Shown one piece after another: positions 1 to 7,355 of a stretch of 64,000 nucleotides of DNA. Source of the stretch: Rhizobium leguminosarum. GTDB lineage: Bacteria; Pseudomonadota; Alphaproteobacteria; Rhizobiales; Rhizobiaceae. Numbering within the stretch: the stretch's first letter is position 1; every line of letters begins with the position of its first letter. The notes below the pieces were generated by a model. It did not search any database. It worked only from the letters and a program-made list of their open reading frames with translations, and had not been told where the DNA came from. Location of the stretch: positions 620,001 to 684,000 of the forward strand of contig NZ_JAGIOR010000002.1 of NCBI RefSeq assembly GCF_017876795.1. Direction: 5' to 3'. The position numbers and the translations under genes were made by a program.

Positions 1-2
1 TT

Positions 3-53
3 ACCGATGATGAGGTCGAGATGTCGCGCGGACTGTTTGTTTCGGCCGGCTAG
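3..53 (+). CDS. Possible 3' end of an upstream gene (partial)
   Basis: From base 3 an open frame reads TDDEVEMSRGLFVSAG and stops at TAG (51-53). Codon use looks rhizobial, so this may be the last 16 codons of a gene entering from the left, on the same strand as the next gene. It is too short for any family assignment and could be chance. Confidence 0.25.
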   Translation, partial: TDDEVEMSRGLFVSAG

Positions 54-118
54 AAATCGAACGTTTCAGACAGGGTGGGCGCCCGTGTTTCGGGTGTCGC
101 GCTTGATCGCTCCGCTCA

Positions 119-132
119 ACTAGTATATTAGT
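119..132. promoter_or_regulatory. Near-palindromic candidate operator
   Basis: ACTAGTATATTAGT is a 14-base near-perfect inverted repeat about 110 bases before the binding-protein gene. Its TA-rich core between TAG/CTA-type arms resembles sites bound by FCD-type GntR regulators, but no such regulator is adjacent, so its role is inferred. Confidence 0.35.
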
Positions 133-242
133 GCGCTTGTGCATTAGGCCGGCTTTCGCAGGAGGAGGCGAGGGCCGCATCACTGGAAATGGGACGAAGA
201 TTCGCTGTAAGGAGCGCCGATGGCGCATGGGAGGAGAACGAA

Positions 243-1763
243 ATGAAACTGCATTTGGTCGCTGCCTGTTTTTCAACCGCGATGATCGGGCTGAGCGCTG
301 GCTCGGCTCACGCTGAAGATGCCAAGAGCAACGTCACTGTCGTGCTTGCCGAGACCGTCGATGTCGTCGAGCCCTGCATGGCGGCACGCCAGGACGTCGG
401 CCGGGTCATTTCCGAAAACGTCAACGAGATGCTGGTCGAATTTGACTACATCAATGGCGGTCTGAAACCCCGCCTGGCGACGGAATGGTCGAAGATCGAC
501 GACGACACCTGGGAGTTCAAGCTGCGCCCGAATGTCAAATGGCACGACGGCAAGCCGTTCACCGCCAAGGACGTCCAGTTCACGATAGAGCGCAACAAGA
601 ACAAGAAGCTCAGCTGTGAGACCGGCGGCAAATATTTCGGTGGCACGGAATTCAGCTTCGAGACGCCGGATGCCAACACGATCCGCATTACGACAAAACC
701 GGCTCAGCCGATTCTTCCGCTGCTGATGACGGTGATGGCCGTGGAGTCGGCCGAGGCGACACCAGCAGACGAATTTACCCGCAAGCCGATCGGTACCGGC
801 CCCTATACGTTCGACAAATGGGATATCGGCCAGTCGATCGTGCTGAAGCGCAATCCGGACTATTGGGGGGAAAAACCCCAGGCAGAACAGGCGACCTATC
901 TGTTCCGCTCCGACAGCGCGGTCGCAGCCGCCATGGTCGATGCCGGCGAAGCCGATATCGTTCCGGCCGTATCGGTGCAGGATGCCACCAACAAGGAAAC
1001 CGATTTCGCTTATCCGAATTCAGAGACGACATCGCTGCGCATCGATACGCGCGCAGCACCCCTCAACGACCGACGCGTACGCGAAGCGATGAACCTCGCC
1101 ATCGATCGTCAGGCAATGCTCGGAACGCTTTTCCCCGAACAGGCGAAGATCGCCACACAGCTCGTCGTACCCACAACGATCGGCTACAATGCCGATATTC
1201 CCGTCTGGCCCTATGATCCCGAAAAAGCAAAGGAACTGGTCAAGGCGGCGAAAGCGGACGGCGTCCCGGTCGATCAGCAGATCCGCATCATCGGCCGCAA
1301 CGGGCAATATCCCAACGCCACCGAAGCGATGGAAGCGATGATGGCCATGCTTCAGGAGGTCGGCTTGAACGTCAAGCTCGACATGTATGACGTTTCCGTG
1401 TGGAACGGCTACTTCGTGGCACCTTTCGTCGCCGATTCCGGTCCGACGCTGACGCAGTCGCAGCACGATAATGCGACCGGCGATCCCGTCTTCACCGCCT
1501 TCGTGAAATACGCGGCCGACGGCTCTCACTCCATGGTTCGGGATCCCGCAGTCGACGCCCTCATCGCCAAGGCGACCTCAGCCACCGGCGACGCGCGCAC
1601 AAAACTCTGGAAGGAGCTTTTCGCCAAGGTGAACACCGAGATCATCGCCGATATCCCGATGTTTCACATGGTCGGTTTCACCCGCGTTTCGCCGCGTCTC
1701 GACTTCAAGCCGACGATCGCGACGAATTCCGAGCTGCAGCTGGCGCAGATCCGCTTCAAGTAA
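243..1763 (+). CDS. ABC transporter substrate-binding protein, family 5 (peptide/opine type)
   Basis: Periplasmic solute-binding protein of the SBP_bac_5 (DppA/OppA) family, 506 residues, the usual length. The chosen ATG follows a strong GGAGGAG ribosome site; an earlier in-frame ATG at 189 has none. Residues 1-24 form a Sec signal peptide ending in AHA. The family signature region around WEFKLRPNVKWHDGKPFTA is present, and the later NPDYWG segment is typical. No permease or ATPase genes follow, so in this window it is an orphan component; partners may lie to the left. The next gene is a dehydrogenase on the same strand 70 bases downstream, suggesting import and oxidation of the same substrate. 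The ligand cannot be read from sequence. Confidence 0.9.
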   Translation: MKLHLVAACFSTAMIGLSAGSAHAEDAKSNVTVVLAETVDVVEPCMAARQDVGRVISENVNEMLVEFDYINGGLKPRLATEWSKIDDDTWEFKLRPNVKWHDGKPFTAKDVQFTIERNKNKKLSCETGGKYFGGTEFSFETPDANTIRITTKPAQPILPLLMTVMAVESAEATPADEFTRKPIGTGPYTFDKWDIGQSIVLKRNPDYWGEKPQAEQATYLFRSDSAVAAAMVDAGEADIVPAVSVQDATNKETDFAYPNSETTSLRIDTRAAPLNDRRVREAMNLAIDRQAMLGTLFPEQAKIATQLVVPTTIGYNADIPVWPYDPEKAKELVKAAKADGVPVDQQIRIIGRNGQYPNATEAMEAMMAMLQEVGLNVKLDMYDVSVWNGYFVAPFVADSGPTLTQSQHDNATGDPVFTAFVKYAADGSHSMVRDPAVDALIAKATSATGDARTKLWKELFAKVNTEIIADIPMFHMVGFTRVSPRLDFKPTIATNSELQLAQIRFK

Positions 1764-1833
1764 GCCGGTTTGCAGATTGAAGCGCGGGCCGCCTTTCCTG
1801 AATGGCCCGCGCTTTCGATGACATGACGGATGG

Positions 1834-2895
1834 ATGCCTATGCCGCTGATTGACCGCATTGCCCTCAGCCAATTCGCCGAAGAGATATTGACCCGCGCCG
1901 GGATGGAGCCCGACAAGGCCGAAACGACAGCCGCCGTCCTGGTGGAAGGCGACATGATCGGCCACGAAACGCATGGCGTCAGCCTTCTGAACTGGTATGT
2001 CGAAGCATTGGAAGACGGTTCGCTGGCGAAATCGGGCAGTTATGAGGTGGTCAATGACCGCGGCGCAGCCTTTGTCTGGGACGGCAAATCCTTGCCCGGC
2101 GCATGGCTGCTGACCAAAGCGATCGACCAGGCCTGCCAACGCGTAAGCGAGCATGGCGTCGTCACCGCCACAATCCGAAACTGCCATCATACCTGCGCTC
2201 TGTCAGCCTTCATGCGGCAGGTTACCGAGCGGGGCCTGATCGTGCAGCTGTCGGTGTCGCATCCGGCGGCAAGCCGCGTCGCGCCCTATGGCGGCACCAA
2301 GCCGCTCCTGACGCCGAACCCGATGGCGGCCGGCTTCCCGACATCTGGGGATCCGATCCTGATCGACGTCTCCGCCTCGATCACCACCACGACGATGACG
2401 CAAAACCTGGCCAAGGCCGGCAAGAAATTCCCCGAAGCCTGGGCGCTCACCGCCGCAGGCGAGCCGACCGATGATCCGCGCGAGGTGACCGAACGCGGCG
2501 GGACGATGATGCCGCTCGGTGGCCAGCTGAAGGGACACAAGGGCTTTGGGCTCGGGCTGATCGTCGAACTGCTGGGGCAGGGGCTTTCCGGCAAGGGACG
2601 GGCGAACGCGCCGCCTGGTGTCTTTTCGCAAAGCGCCTTTCTTCAGGTCATCGACCCCGCCTTTTTCGCCGGGCTGGATGCCTTTACCGAGCAGTCCGAT
2701 TTTCTCGCCTCCGCATGCCGCAGCAACCCTTCCGCGCCGTGGAACAATGGCCCGGTCCGCATGCCGGGTGACAGCGCAGCAAGAAGGCGCCGCGCGGCGT
2801 TGGAAGAGGGCGTGCCGGTCGGCGATGTGCCTTGGGAGAAGCTCTGTAAACATGCCGAGCTTCTTGGCCTGCGCATTCCTGACGTCGCCGCGTGA
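1834..2895 (+). CDS. Ldh-family malate/L-lactate/ureidoglycolate-type dehydrogenase
   Basis: NAD(P)-dependent oxidoreductase of the Ldh_2 (YlbC/AllD/DpkA) family, 353 residues as usual. The N-terminal segment GDMIGHETHGVSLL is the family hallmark with its catalytic His. NCHHTCALSAFM, PNPMAAGFPT and KGHKGFGLGLIVELL (near residues 230-245) are also diagnostic. Family members reduce or oxidise 2-hydroxy/2-keto acids or cyclic imino acids; substrate is not predictable here. It follows the solute-binding protein gene at 70 bases and is probably co-transcribed. An alternative ATG lies two codons downstream at 1840. Confidence 0.88.
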   Translation: MPMPLIDRIALSQFAEEILTRAGMEPDKAETTAAVLVEGDMIGHETHGVSLLNWYVEALEDGSLAKSGSYEVVNDRGAAFVWDGKSLPGAWLLTKAIDQACQRVSEHGVVTATIRNCHHTCALSAFMRQVTERGLIVQLSVSHPAASRVAPYGGTKPLLTPNPMAAGFPTSGDPILIDVSASITTTTMTQNLAKAGKKFPEAWALTAAGEPTDDPREVTERGGTMMPLGGQLKGHKGFGLGLIVELLGQGLSGKGRANAPPGVFSQSAFLQVIDPAFFAGLDAFTEQSDFLASACRSNPSAPWNNGPVRMPGDSAARRRRAALEEGVPVGDVPWEKLCKHAELLGLRIPDVAA

Positions 2896-3017
2896 GGGAC
2901 ACCTCTAAGGCTGTCCTTGCGAGGTCTCCAGCCGAAATGTGGAACAATCTCTATCGTCTCTTGTTACACTGGCCATGAAATGAATGACGCGCAAAGGCAG
3001 GAACAGCTGGAGGTTCC

Positions 3018-3308
3018 ATGAAGCGGAGCATAGGATTTGGTCTGGTTTTTGCCGTTATTCTGACGGGCTGCACGACCGGTGCAGGCGATTACGCGTCGGC
3101 GGGGCTGGCCCCCATTCCCGGCAGCATTACCTATCATGGTCAGCCTCGCACGAAGTTGACGAAATCGCCCGTGGGTTCTTCCTTCCCGCACAGCTTTACA
3201 GATCAATGGGGACGCCAGGTCGAGGAGATTTACATCATCCGGCCTGATCGGAGCTTGCTGATCGCAGAGCGCCACTATCGGCCGGTCTTCTCGCTCGACG
3301 ACGACTAG
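3018..3308 (+). CDS. Small putative lipoprotein
   Basis: 96-residue protein with a classic lipoprotein signal: MKRS, a hydrophobic stretch, then lipobox LTGC with Cys18 as the predicted lipidation site. The rest is hydrophilic and ends in acidic LDDD. No catalytic motif is recognised. The RBS-like GGAGG sits just before the ATG. The stop codon lies within a short RIME-like sequence that runs into the next gene's leader. Confidence 0.7.
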   Translation: MKRSIGFGLVFAVILTGCTTGAGDYASAGLAPIPGSITYHGQPRTKLTKSPVGSSFPHSFTDQWGRQVEEIYIIRPDRSLLIAERHYRPVFSLDDD

Positions 3309-3328
3309 AACAGGATGATTTTAGCCCC
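3305..3328. repeat. Truncated RIME-like arm
   Basis: The sequence beginning CTAGAACAGGATGATTTTAG matches the outer arm of the complete RIME-like copies at 4087-4199 and 63576-63691, but nothing else of the element follows. It spans the lipoprotein stop codon and leads directly into the ribosome site of the next gene. Confidence 0.6.
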
Positions 3329-3347
3329 AGGGGAAGGAGAACTGATC

Positions 3348-3752
3348 GTGCCGCGACGCAAGAGCACTGAGACAACGACCCTCGACACCAAAGGAGCCAA
3401 GATCGGCGAACCGGTTCCGAAAGCCATCATCGATACGAACACGGCCTCGGTCGGCATTCCCCGGCAGCCTGACCAGGGCCTGCGCGAGGAATTGAGCGCG
3501 TTGCGACAGCAAATCGACGCGCTCCAGCAGCAGGTGTTCGATGGTGCCCGATCGTTAAAGGGAGGCGCCCGGAAAGCAATGCGGCAGACGGAAGCGGCTG
3601 TGAAGCTCTATCCGGCCTCGACGCTCTTCCTCGTTGCGGCCGTTGCGGGTGCGTTCGCCTTCGCCGGACGCCGCGCTTCTCTGCGGCGCCATCGCCATGA
3701 ATCGCTGCGCGAGTTGAGGGATCTCTACGACACGATCCGCGAGCGCATCTGA
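3348..3752 (+). CDS. Small coiled-coil, single-pass membrane protein (YqjD/ElaB-like architecture)
   Basis: 134 residues from a GTG start with GGAAGGAG eight bases upstream; an ATG at 3315 would add residues translated from the repeat fragment and is less likely. After a basic N terminus, a heptad-like helix (LREELSALRQQIDALQQQV) leads to a hydrophobic segment (YPASTLFLVAAVAGAFAFAG) and a basic tail. This helix-plus-C-terminal-anchor layout resembles YqjD/ElaB/DUF883 proteins that tether ribosomes or other partners to the inner membrane, but the family assignment is structural resemblance only. A protein of similar layout is encoded at 10328-10834. Confidence 0.65.
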   Translation: MPRRKSTETTTLDTKGAKIGEPVPKAIIDTNTASVGIPRQPDQGLREELSALRQQIDALQQQVFDGARSLKGGARKAMRQTEAAVKLYPASTLFLVAAVAGAFAFAGRRASLRRHRHESLRELRDLYDTIRERI

Positions 3753-3819
3753 CAAGATTTCAGGATTGTCAGCATCGCGATTATGCCCGACACTTGCTCA
3801 TCGAAGCGAGGGCAACTGC

Positions 3820-4068
3820 ATGCTCGACATCATTATACGGAGCGCTCTTGATATTGTTCAGCGTACGGAGCGCCTGATCGAGGCAAGCAAGCAGCTGCTG
3901 AACAGTGAAGACCTTGACGAAGTCGAGGTGTATGAGCTCGATTTCGAGATCGAACGCCTCGGGGATGCGGTTTTCGTCGTCGACGAAGCCATTCGGTCAC
4001 TTGCACGCGCCGTCGAATGCTGGCCGCAGGCCGCCCGGGCCTACGGCATACACAGAACATTGCATTGA
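3820..4068 (+). CDS. Small hypothetical helical protein
   Basis: 82 residues from the ATG beginning MLDIIIRSALDIVQ, after a GAGGGCAAC site; an earlier ATG at 3766 is possible but has no good ribosome site. The protein is acidic and likely all-helical, with no recognised motif. It follows the previous gene by 67 bases on the same strand and is followed within 20 bases by a RIME-like element. Confidence 0.5.
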   Translation: MLDIIIRSALDIVQRTERLIEASKQLLNSEDLDEVEVYELDFEIERLGDAVFVVDEAIRSLARAVECWPQAARAYGIHRTLH

Positions 4069-4086
4069 TGGGCTGTCGCTGCCTGG

Positions 4087-4199
4087 AGGATGATGCCGAA
4101 AAGTGTGAGCGGTTTTCGGACGACATCATCCTCTAACTCTATAATGTAGAACAGGATTCAGATCTTAGGCCGACCCGGCCTAAAATCATCCTGTTCTAG
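4087..4199 (-). repeat. RIME-like mosaic repeat, copy A
   Basis: About 110 bases with two large imperfect palindromes: one around GATGATGCCGAAAAGTGTGAG with its complement CGGACGACATCATCC, the other around TAGAACAGGATTCAG and AATCATCCTGTTCTAG, joined by a CTCTAACTC linker. The whole unit is nearly identical to the reverse complement of 63576-63691. The structure fits the Rhizobium-specific intergenic mosaic element (RIME) family. It begins 19 bases after a stop codon and may fold in transcripts. Confidence 0.85.
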
Positions 4200-4497
4200 G
4201 GGGAGCTGACAATTCACGGAGCCCGTTCCGGACGGGTTTTCGAGCCGCGATCTGCGTGTCACGCCGATGTCACGCGACCATGGAAACAATATGTGCTTGA
4301 TCGGCATGGTTGGGATGAGGCCAAGGTCTCAGACCTAGCGACTGCCGTTCTGATGGCGGGAACCGGCCGCTCTGTTGTTTGATCGATTTTTAAGCGCATT
4401 GGAGACACTCGATGAGGGATGTGCTGCCGACTATCACGCGTGTCCTGAGCCGTGGACGGCTGGGGCGATCCTGCTTTTGTTTCGATGGGGCATCACG
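4200..4497. other. Intergenic stretch with no supported gene
   Basis: About 300 bases between the RIME copy and the small ORF at 4498. A frame open from 4375 runs into the next gene but its first 41 codons have no ribosome site and no protein-like pattern. No terminator, tRNA or operator was recognised. Confidence 0.5.
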
Positions 4498-4728
4498 ATG
4501 ACCTCGAAGTCCTCCGGGCGAAAATCTCAGCCCCACGAATTCATCTTTCAGGTTCACACACGCACGATCGCACAGATCAGATATGACAGCGTCAGCCGAG
4601 TCATGACGGTGGTCTATCACGACGGTCGCTCGACGACGACGACTGGCATACAAGGCCCCGCGATGCTGAGGATTCTCGCCCAGCGTCCGTTGGAGCGCTC
4701 TCCGTTCCTGTTGCAGACGGTCATCTGA
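4498..4728 (+). CDS. Small hypothetical protein, KTSC-like
   Basis: 76 residues from an internal ATG (MTSKSSGRK); the frame stays open upstream to 4375 but that part is not protein-like. The core TIAQIRYDSVSRVMTVVYHDG resembles the short KTSC beta-hairpin domain (I..I.YD....L.V.F..G), though the lysine and serine of that motif are not clearly conserved. Function is unknown. Confidence 0.4.
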   Translation: MTSKSSGRKSQPHEFIFQVHTRTIAQIRYDSVSRVMTVVYHDGRSTTTTGIQGPAMLRILAQRPLERSPFLLQTVI

Positions 4729-4856
4729 CGCGGAAAAGTCGTCCGCCGTCCCTTGTCCGTGTTGCGTGGACAAGGCATCCGCTGGTTAAATCGGCATGAA
4801 CGTGCATCCATTTCCCGCGGGCTGCGTTCATCTCCAGTAGCCAGACCCTGGAGGGA

Positions 4857-5126
4857 ATGCCGATGACCTTTCCACCGCCGAAGTCCGAAGCTCCCGTGCA
4901 ACGCTTCGAAGAACTAACCGATGCAGCGCGCGACGCATTGGAAAGATTGATTGCAGCCGCCAATGAAGCGGGCTGGGCAACCGGAGAGATAACCGCGGCG
5001 CTGCTTAAGGCTGCGCAGTTTCTGAGCGAAGCCAACAAGACAGATCCCGATCCAGCCGACGACCTTGCCATCAGCGATGCTTCCGCCAGGCAAGAGCAGA
5101 TTGGTCATGGTGAGCTGTACGACTAA
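4857..5126 (+). CDS. Small hypothetical protein
   Basis: 89 residues; ATG preceded by GGAGGGA. The chain is acidic and helical (ERFEELTDAARDALERLIAAANEAGWATGEITAALLKAAQFLSEANKTD pattern read in short pieces), typical of small conserved rhizobial proteins without known function. Its stop codon is followed immediately, with no gap, by a palindromic repeat copy that may also act as its terminator. Confidence 0.6.
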   Translation: MPMTFPPPKSEAPVQRFEELTDAARDALERLIAAANEAGWATGEITAALLKAAQFLSEANKTDPDPADDLAISDASARQEQIGHGELYD

Positions 5127-5206
5127 GCATGTCGCGCAAAAGTGCGCAGCGGTTTTGCGGCAACGACATGCGTAAAGACAAAAACCTAAAGCGCGACGCG
5201 CTTTAA
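5127..5206. repeat. Rhizobial palindromic repeat, short copy
   Basis: Starts directly after a stop codon with GCATGTCGCGCAAAAG and its inverted partner GGCAACGACATGC, followed by a second palindrome AAAGCGCGACGCGCTTT. It matches 8896-8997 except that about 20 bases in the second palindrome are missing. The GC-rich hairpins sit between convergent genes and could terminate both. Confidence 0.8.
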
Positions 5207-6285
5207 CCCGGATCTTGCCGACTGATCGTCGCTACGGAGCCGCGCACAACGAGGCGCGTGGTGACGCACAGACGTTCGACGGCAAGCGGGGTGCGTTCGA
5301 TACGGGCGACAAGCCGTTCGCCGGCGAGCTTGCCGAGTTCGTAAACGCGCTGGTCGACGATGGTGATCGGTGGAACGGTGACGCTTGTCCAGTCGGCGTC
5401 CAGAAAAGAGATCATCGAGACATCCTGAGGGATCGACAGGCCGAGCGACTGCACTGACTTGAAAATGCGCAAGCCCACGAGGCTGTCGGATGCCAGCAGC
5501 GCCGTCGGCGGCGATATCTCCGAGAGCAGGCGTTTCATCACGGCATCCGTTTGTTGCTGGTTCGTGGCGCCGAGTCGGATGTAATGGAGAGGGTTCGGCA
5601 AACCCGCCTCGGTGAGAGCGCTCACGAAGCCTTCCATGCGTTCGCGCACCGCGGAATTTGATATCCGCCCAAGATCGGTTAGGCCCTCGTCCTCGGCGTC
5701 CATGGCGGAGATGTAGGCAAGGCGGCGATGTCCTTGGCCGATCAGATACCTTGTCGCGGTGATTGCCGCATCCCGGTCATCCCCGGTCACTGCGTCGACA
5801 TCAAGTTCCGGGATGGCCCGGTCGAACAGAACCAGTGGCACGCCGGCGCGACGGATATGCTGCAGGTGGTCGAGGTGGTCGCAGCGGGCCGGCGTGACGA
5901 TCAGGCCATCGACGCGCTTGCCGATCAGGAGATCGACCGCCGATCTTTCCGCATCGATCTGTTCGCCCGAATTGGCGATGATGACGTTGAAGCCCGCAAG
6001 ACGGGCTGCATCGGTGATTCCGCGCACAGCCAGGCTGAAGAAAGCATTCTCTATGTCGCCGACCACGACGCCGATAATGCCTGAGCGTCCGGTGCTCATG
6101 CTTCGGGCGAGCTCGTTCGGGCGGTATTCGAGCGCGGCGGCCGCCGCCATCACCTGACCCTTGATCTTCTCGCTGACGACGCCATAGCCGCCGAGCACGC
6201 GGGCTGCCGTCGCCTTCGAGACCCTTGCCGCCTTCGCGACGTCGGTAACCGTGACTGAACGTTTCGGGGGAGCGGAATCTTCCAT
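5203..6285 (-). CDS. LacI-family transcriptional regulator
   Basis: 360 residues. The N-terminal LacI helix-turn-helix is clear (VTVTDVAKAARVSKATAARVLGG, residues about 10-32, with the hinge helix PNELARSM near 56), followed by a periplasmic-binding-protein-like effector domain (GIIGVVVGDIENAFFS onward, DGLIV, GVPLVLFDR, PTALLASDS). Normal length for the family. It is divergent from an importer/oxidoreductase operon; two perfect palindromes with the central CCGG typical of LacI-family operators lie in the shared intergenic region, so it probably controls that operon and itself in response to the imported compound. Confidence 0.92.
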   Translation of the reverse strand: MEDSAPPKRSVTVTDVAKAARVSKATAARVLGGYGVVSEKIKGQVMAAAAALEYRPNELARSMSTGRSGIIGVVVGDIENAFFSLAVRGITDAARLAGFNVIIANSGEQIDAERSAVDLLIGKRVDGLIVTPARCDHLDHLQHIRRAGVPLVLFDRAIPELDVDAVTGDDRDAAITATRYLIGQGHRRLAYISAMDAEDEGLTDLGRISNSAVRERMEGFVSALTEAGLPNPLHYIRLGATNQQQTDAVMKRLLSEISPPTALLASDSLVGLRIFKSVQSLGLSIPQDVSMISFLDADWTSVTVPPITIVDQRVYELGKLAGERLVARIERTPLAVERLCVTTRLVVRGSVATISRQDPG

Positions 6286-6344
6286 GGGGCAACACTACAA
6301 GAGTTGTTGACGGCCGGTCAATTGACAGATATCAAATATGCCGT

Positions 6345-6356
6345 GAGACCGGTCTC
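6345..6356. promoter_or_regulatory. Candidate LacI-family operator 1
   Basis: GAGACCGGTCTC is a perfect 12-base palindrome with a CCGG centre, located 60 bases upstream of the LacI-type gene start and about 110 bases upstream of the divergent binding-protein gene. Confidence 0.6.
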
Positions 6357-6363
6357 TTTATAT

Positions 6364-6379
6364 AAGATACCGGTATCTT
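6364..6379. promoter_or_regulatory. Candidate LacI-family operator 2
   Basis: AAGATACCGGTATCTT is a perfect 16-base palindrome. Its centre is 21 bases from the centre of the first palindrome, close to two helical turns, so two regulator dimers could bind the same DNA face. It lies about 85 bases before the divergent importer gene. Confidence 0.65.
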
Positions 6380-6463
6380 GTCCAGCAATCTCTGTCGCAT
6401 GAGCGGCCGGGCGGGACGATAACGAATGCCGACAAGAGCATCCCTTCAGAGCGGAGAACGAAC

Positions 6464-7291
6464 ATGAAACCTTTTGAATCTTTCGCGGCTTTCGCGGCTC
6501 CATTGCGGGCCGGCCTTCTGACATGCCTTCTGGCGATGGGGGCCGGCTCTGCGGCCGCGGCCGACAATCCCTATAGCCTCATCGAGCCCGGGGTGATCAG
6601 CGTCGGCACGATGGGCGATGCCAAGCCCTATACGTTTGCGACGGCGGACGGCCAGTTCACCGGTTTCGATATCGAGCTGTTTCTCGACGTCGTTTCCCGC
6701 CTTGGCATTCCGAAAGACAAGGTGACGTTCACGGGTCAGGAATTCTCGGCACTTCTGCCGTCGGTGGCAAACGAACGGTTCGATGTTGCCGTCGCGGCGA
6801 TCGGAACCACCGAAGCCCGCAAGAAGACCGTCGACTTTTCCGACGGCTATCTTGCCGGTTATCTCTCGGTCTTGACCGCGGATTCCGGCATCAAGGATCC
6901 CGTTGGCCTCAAGGGCAAGCGTCTCGGCGTCGTGCAGGGGACCTTGCAGGAGGTCTATGCGGTCAAGAATTTCGGTGAGACCGATCTCGTGAAATTCCCC
7001 GACAACAATTCGGCCGTCGCCGCCCTCAACAACGGAACGGTCGATGCGCATTTTCTCGACTACGAGGCCGCCAAACAATATGGCGAGCGCTATCCCGCGC
7101 TGAAGGTTGCGGTCAACATCCCGTCCTTCGATGCCCCGGCGGGCTTCGTGATCAGGAAGGGAAACGATGCCTTCCGCACGGCGTTGAACACAGCCCTTCA
7201 CGGTGCGATGCAGGACGGCACCTGGAAGACCCTCTACGAAAAATGGTTCCCGGGCTCGCCGATGCCGGACCAGTATCTTCCCAAGAAGTAA
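6464..7291 (+). CDS. ABC transporter substrate-binding protein, family 3 (polar amino acid type)
   Basis: 275-residue periplasmic binding protein of the SBP_bac_3 family, normal length. Signal peptide through about residue 33 (AAAAD). Core segments [58 protein letters not shown] and [15 protein letters not shown] match the family that binds amino acids, opines and related amines. ATG is preceded by GGAGAACGAAC. It is the first gene of a three-gene importer/oxidase operon divergent from a LacI-type regulator. Confidence 0.92.
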   Translation: MKPFESFAAFAAPLRAGLLTCLLAMGAGSAAAADNPYSLIEPGVISVGTMGDAKPYTFATADGQFTGFDIELFLDVVSRLGIPKDKVTFTGQEFSALLPSVANERFDVAVAAIGTTEARKKTVDFSDGYLAGYLSVLTADSGIKDPVGLKGKRLGVVQGTLQEVYAVKNFGETDLVKFPDNNSAVAALNNGTVDAHFLDYEAAKQYGERYPALKVAVNIPSFDAPAGFVIRKGNDAFRTALNTALHGAMQDGTWKTLYEKWFPGSPMPDQYLPKK

Positions 7292-7355
7292 GGCCGCAAG
7301 GCGTCCGCTCCGGCGGGCGGTTTCATGCCCGGTATGGGCTTCGATGGGGATCTCG

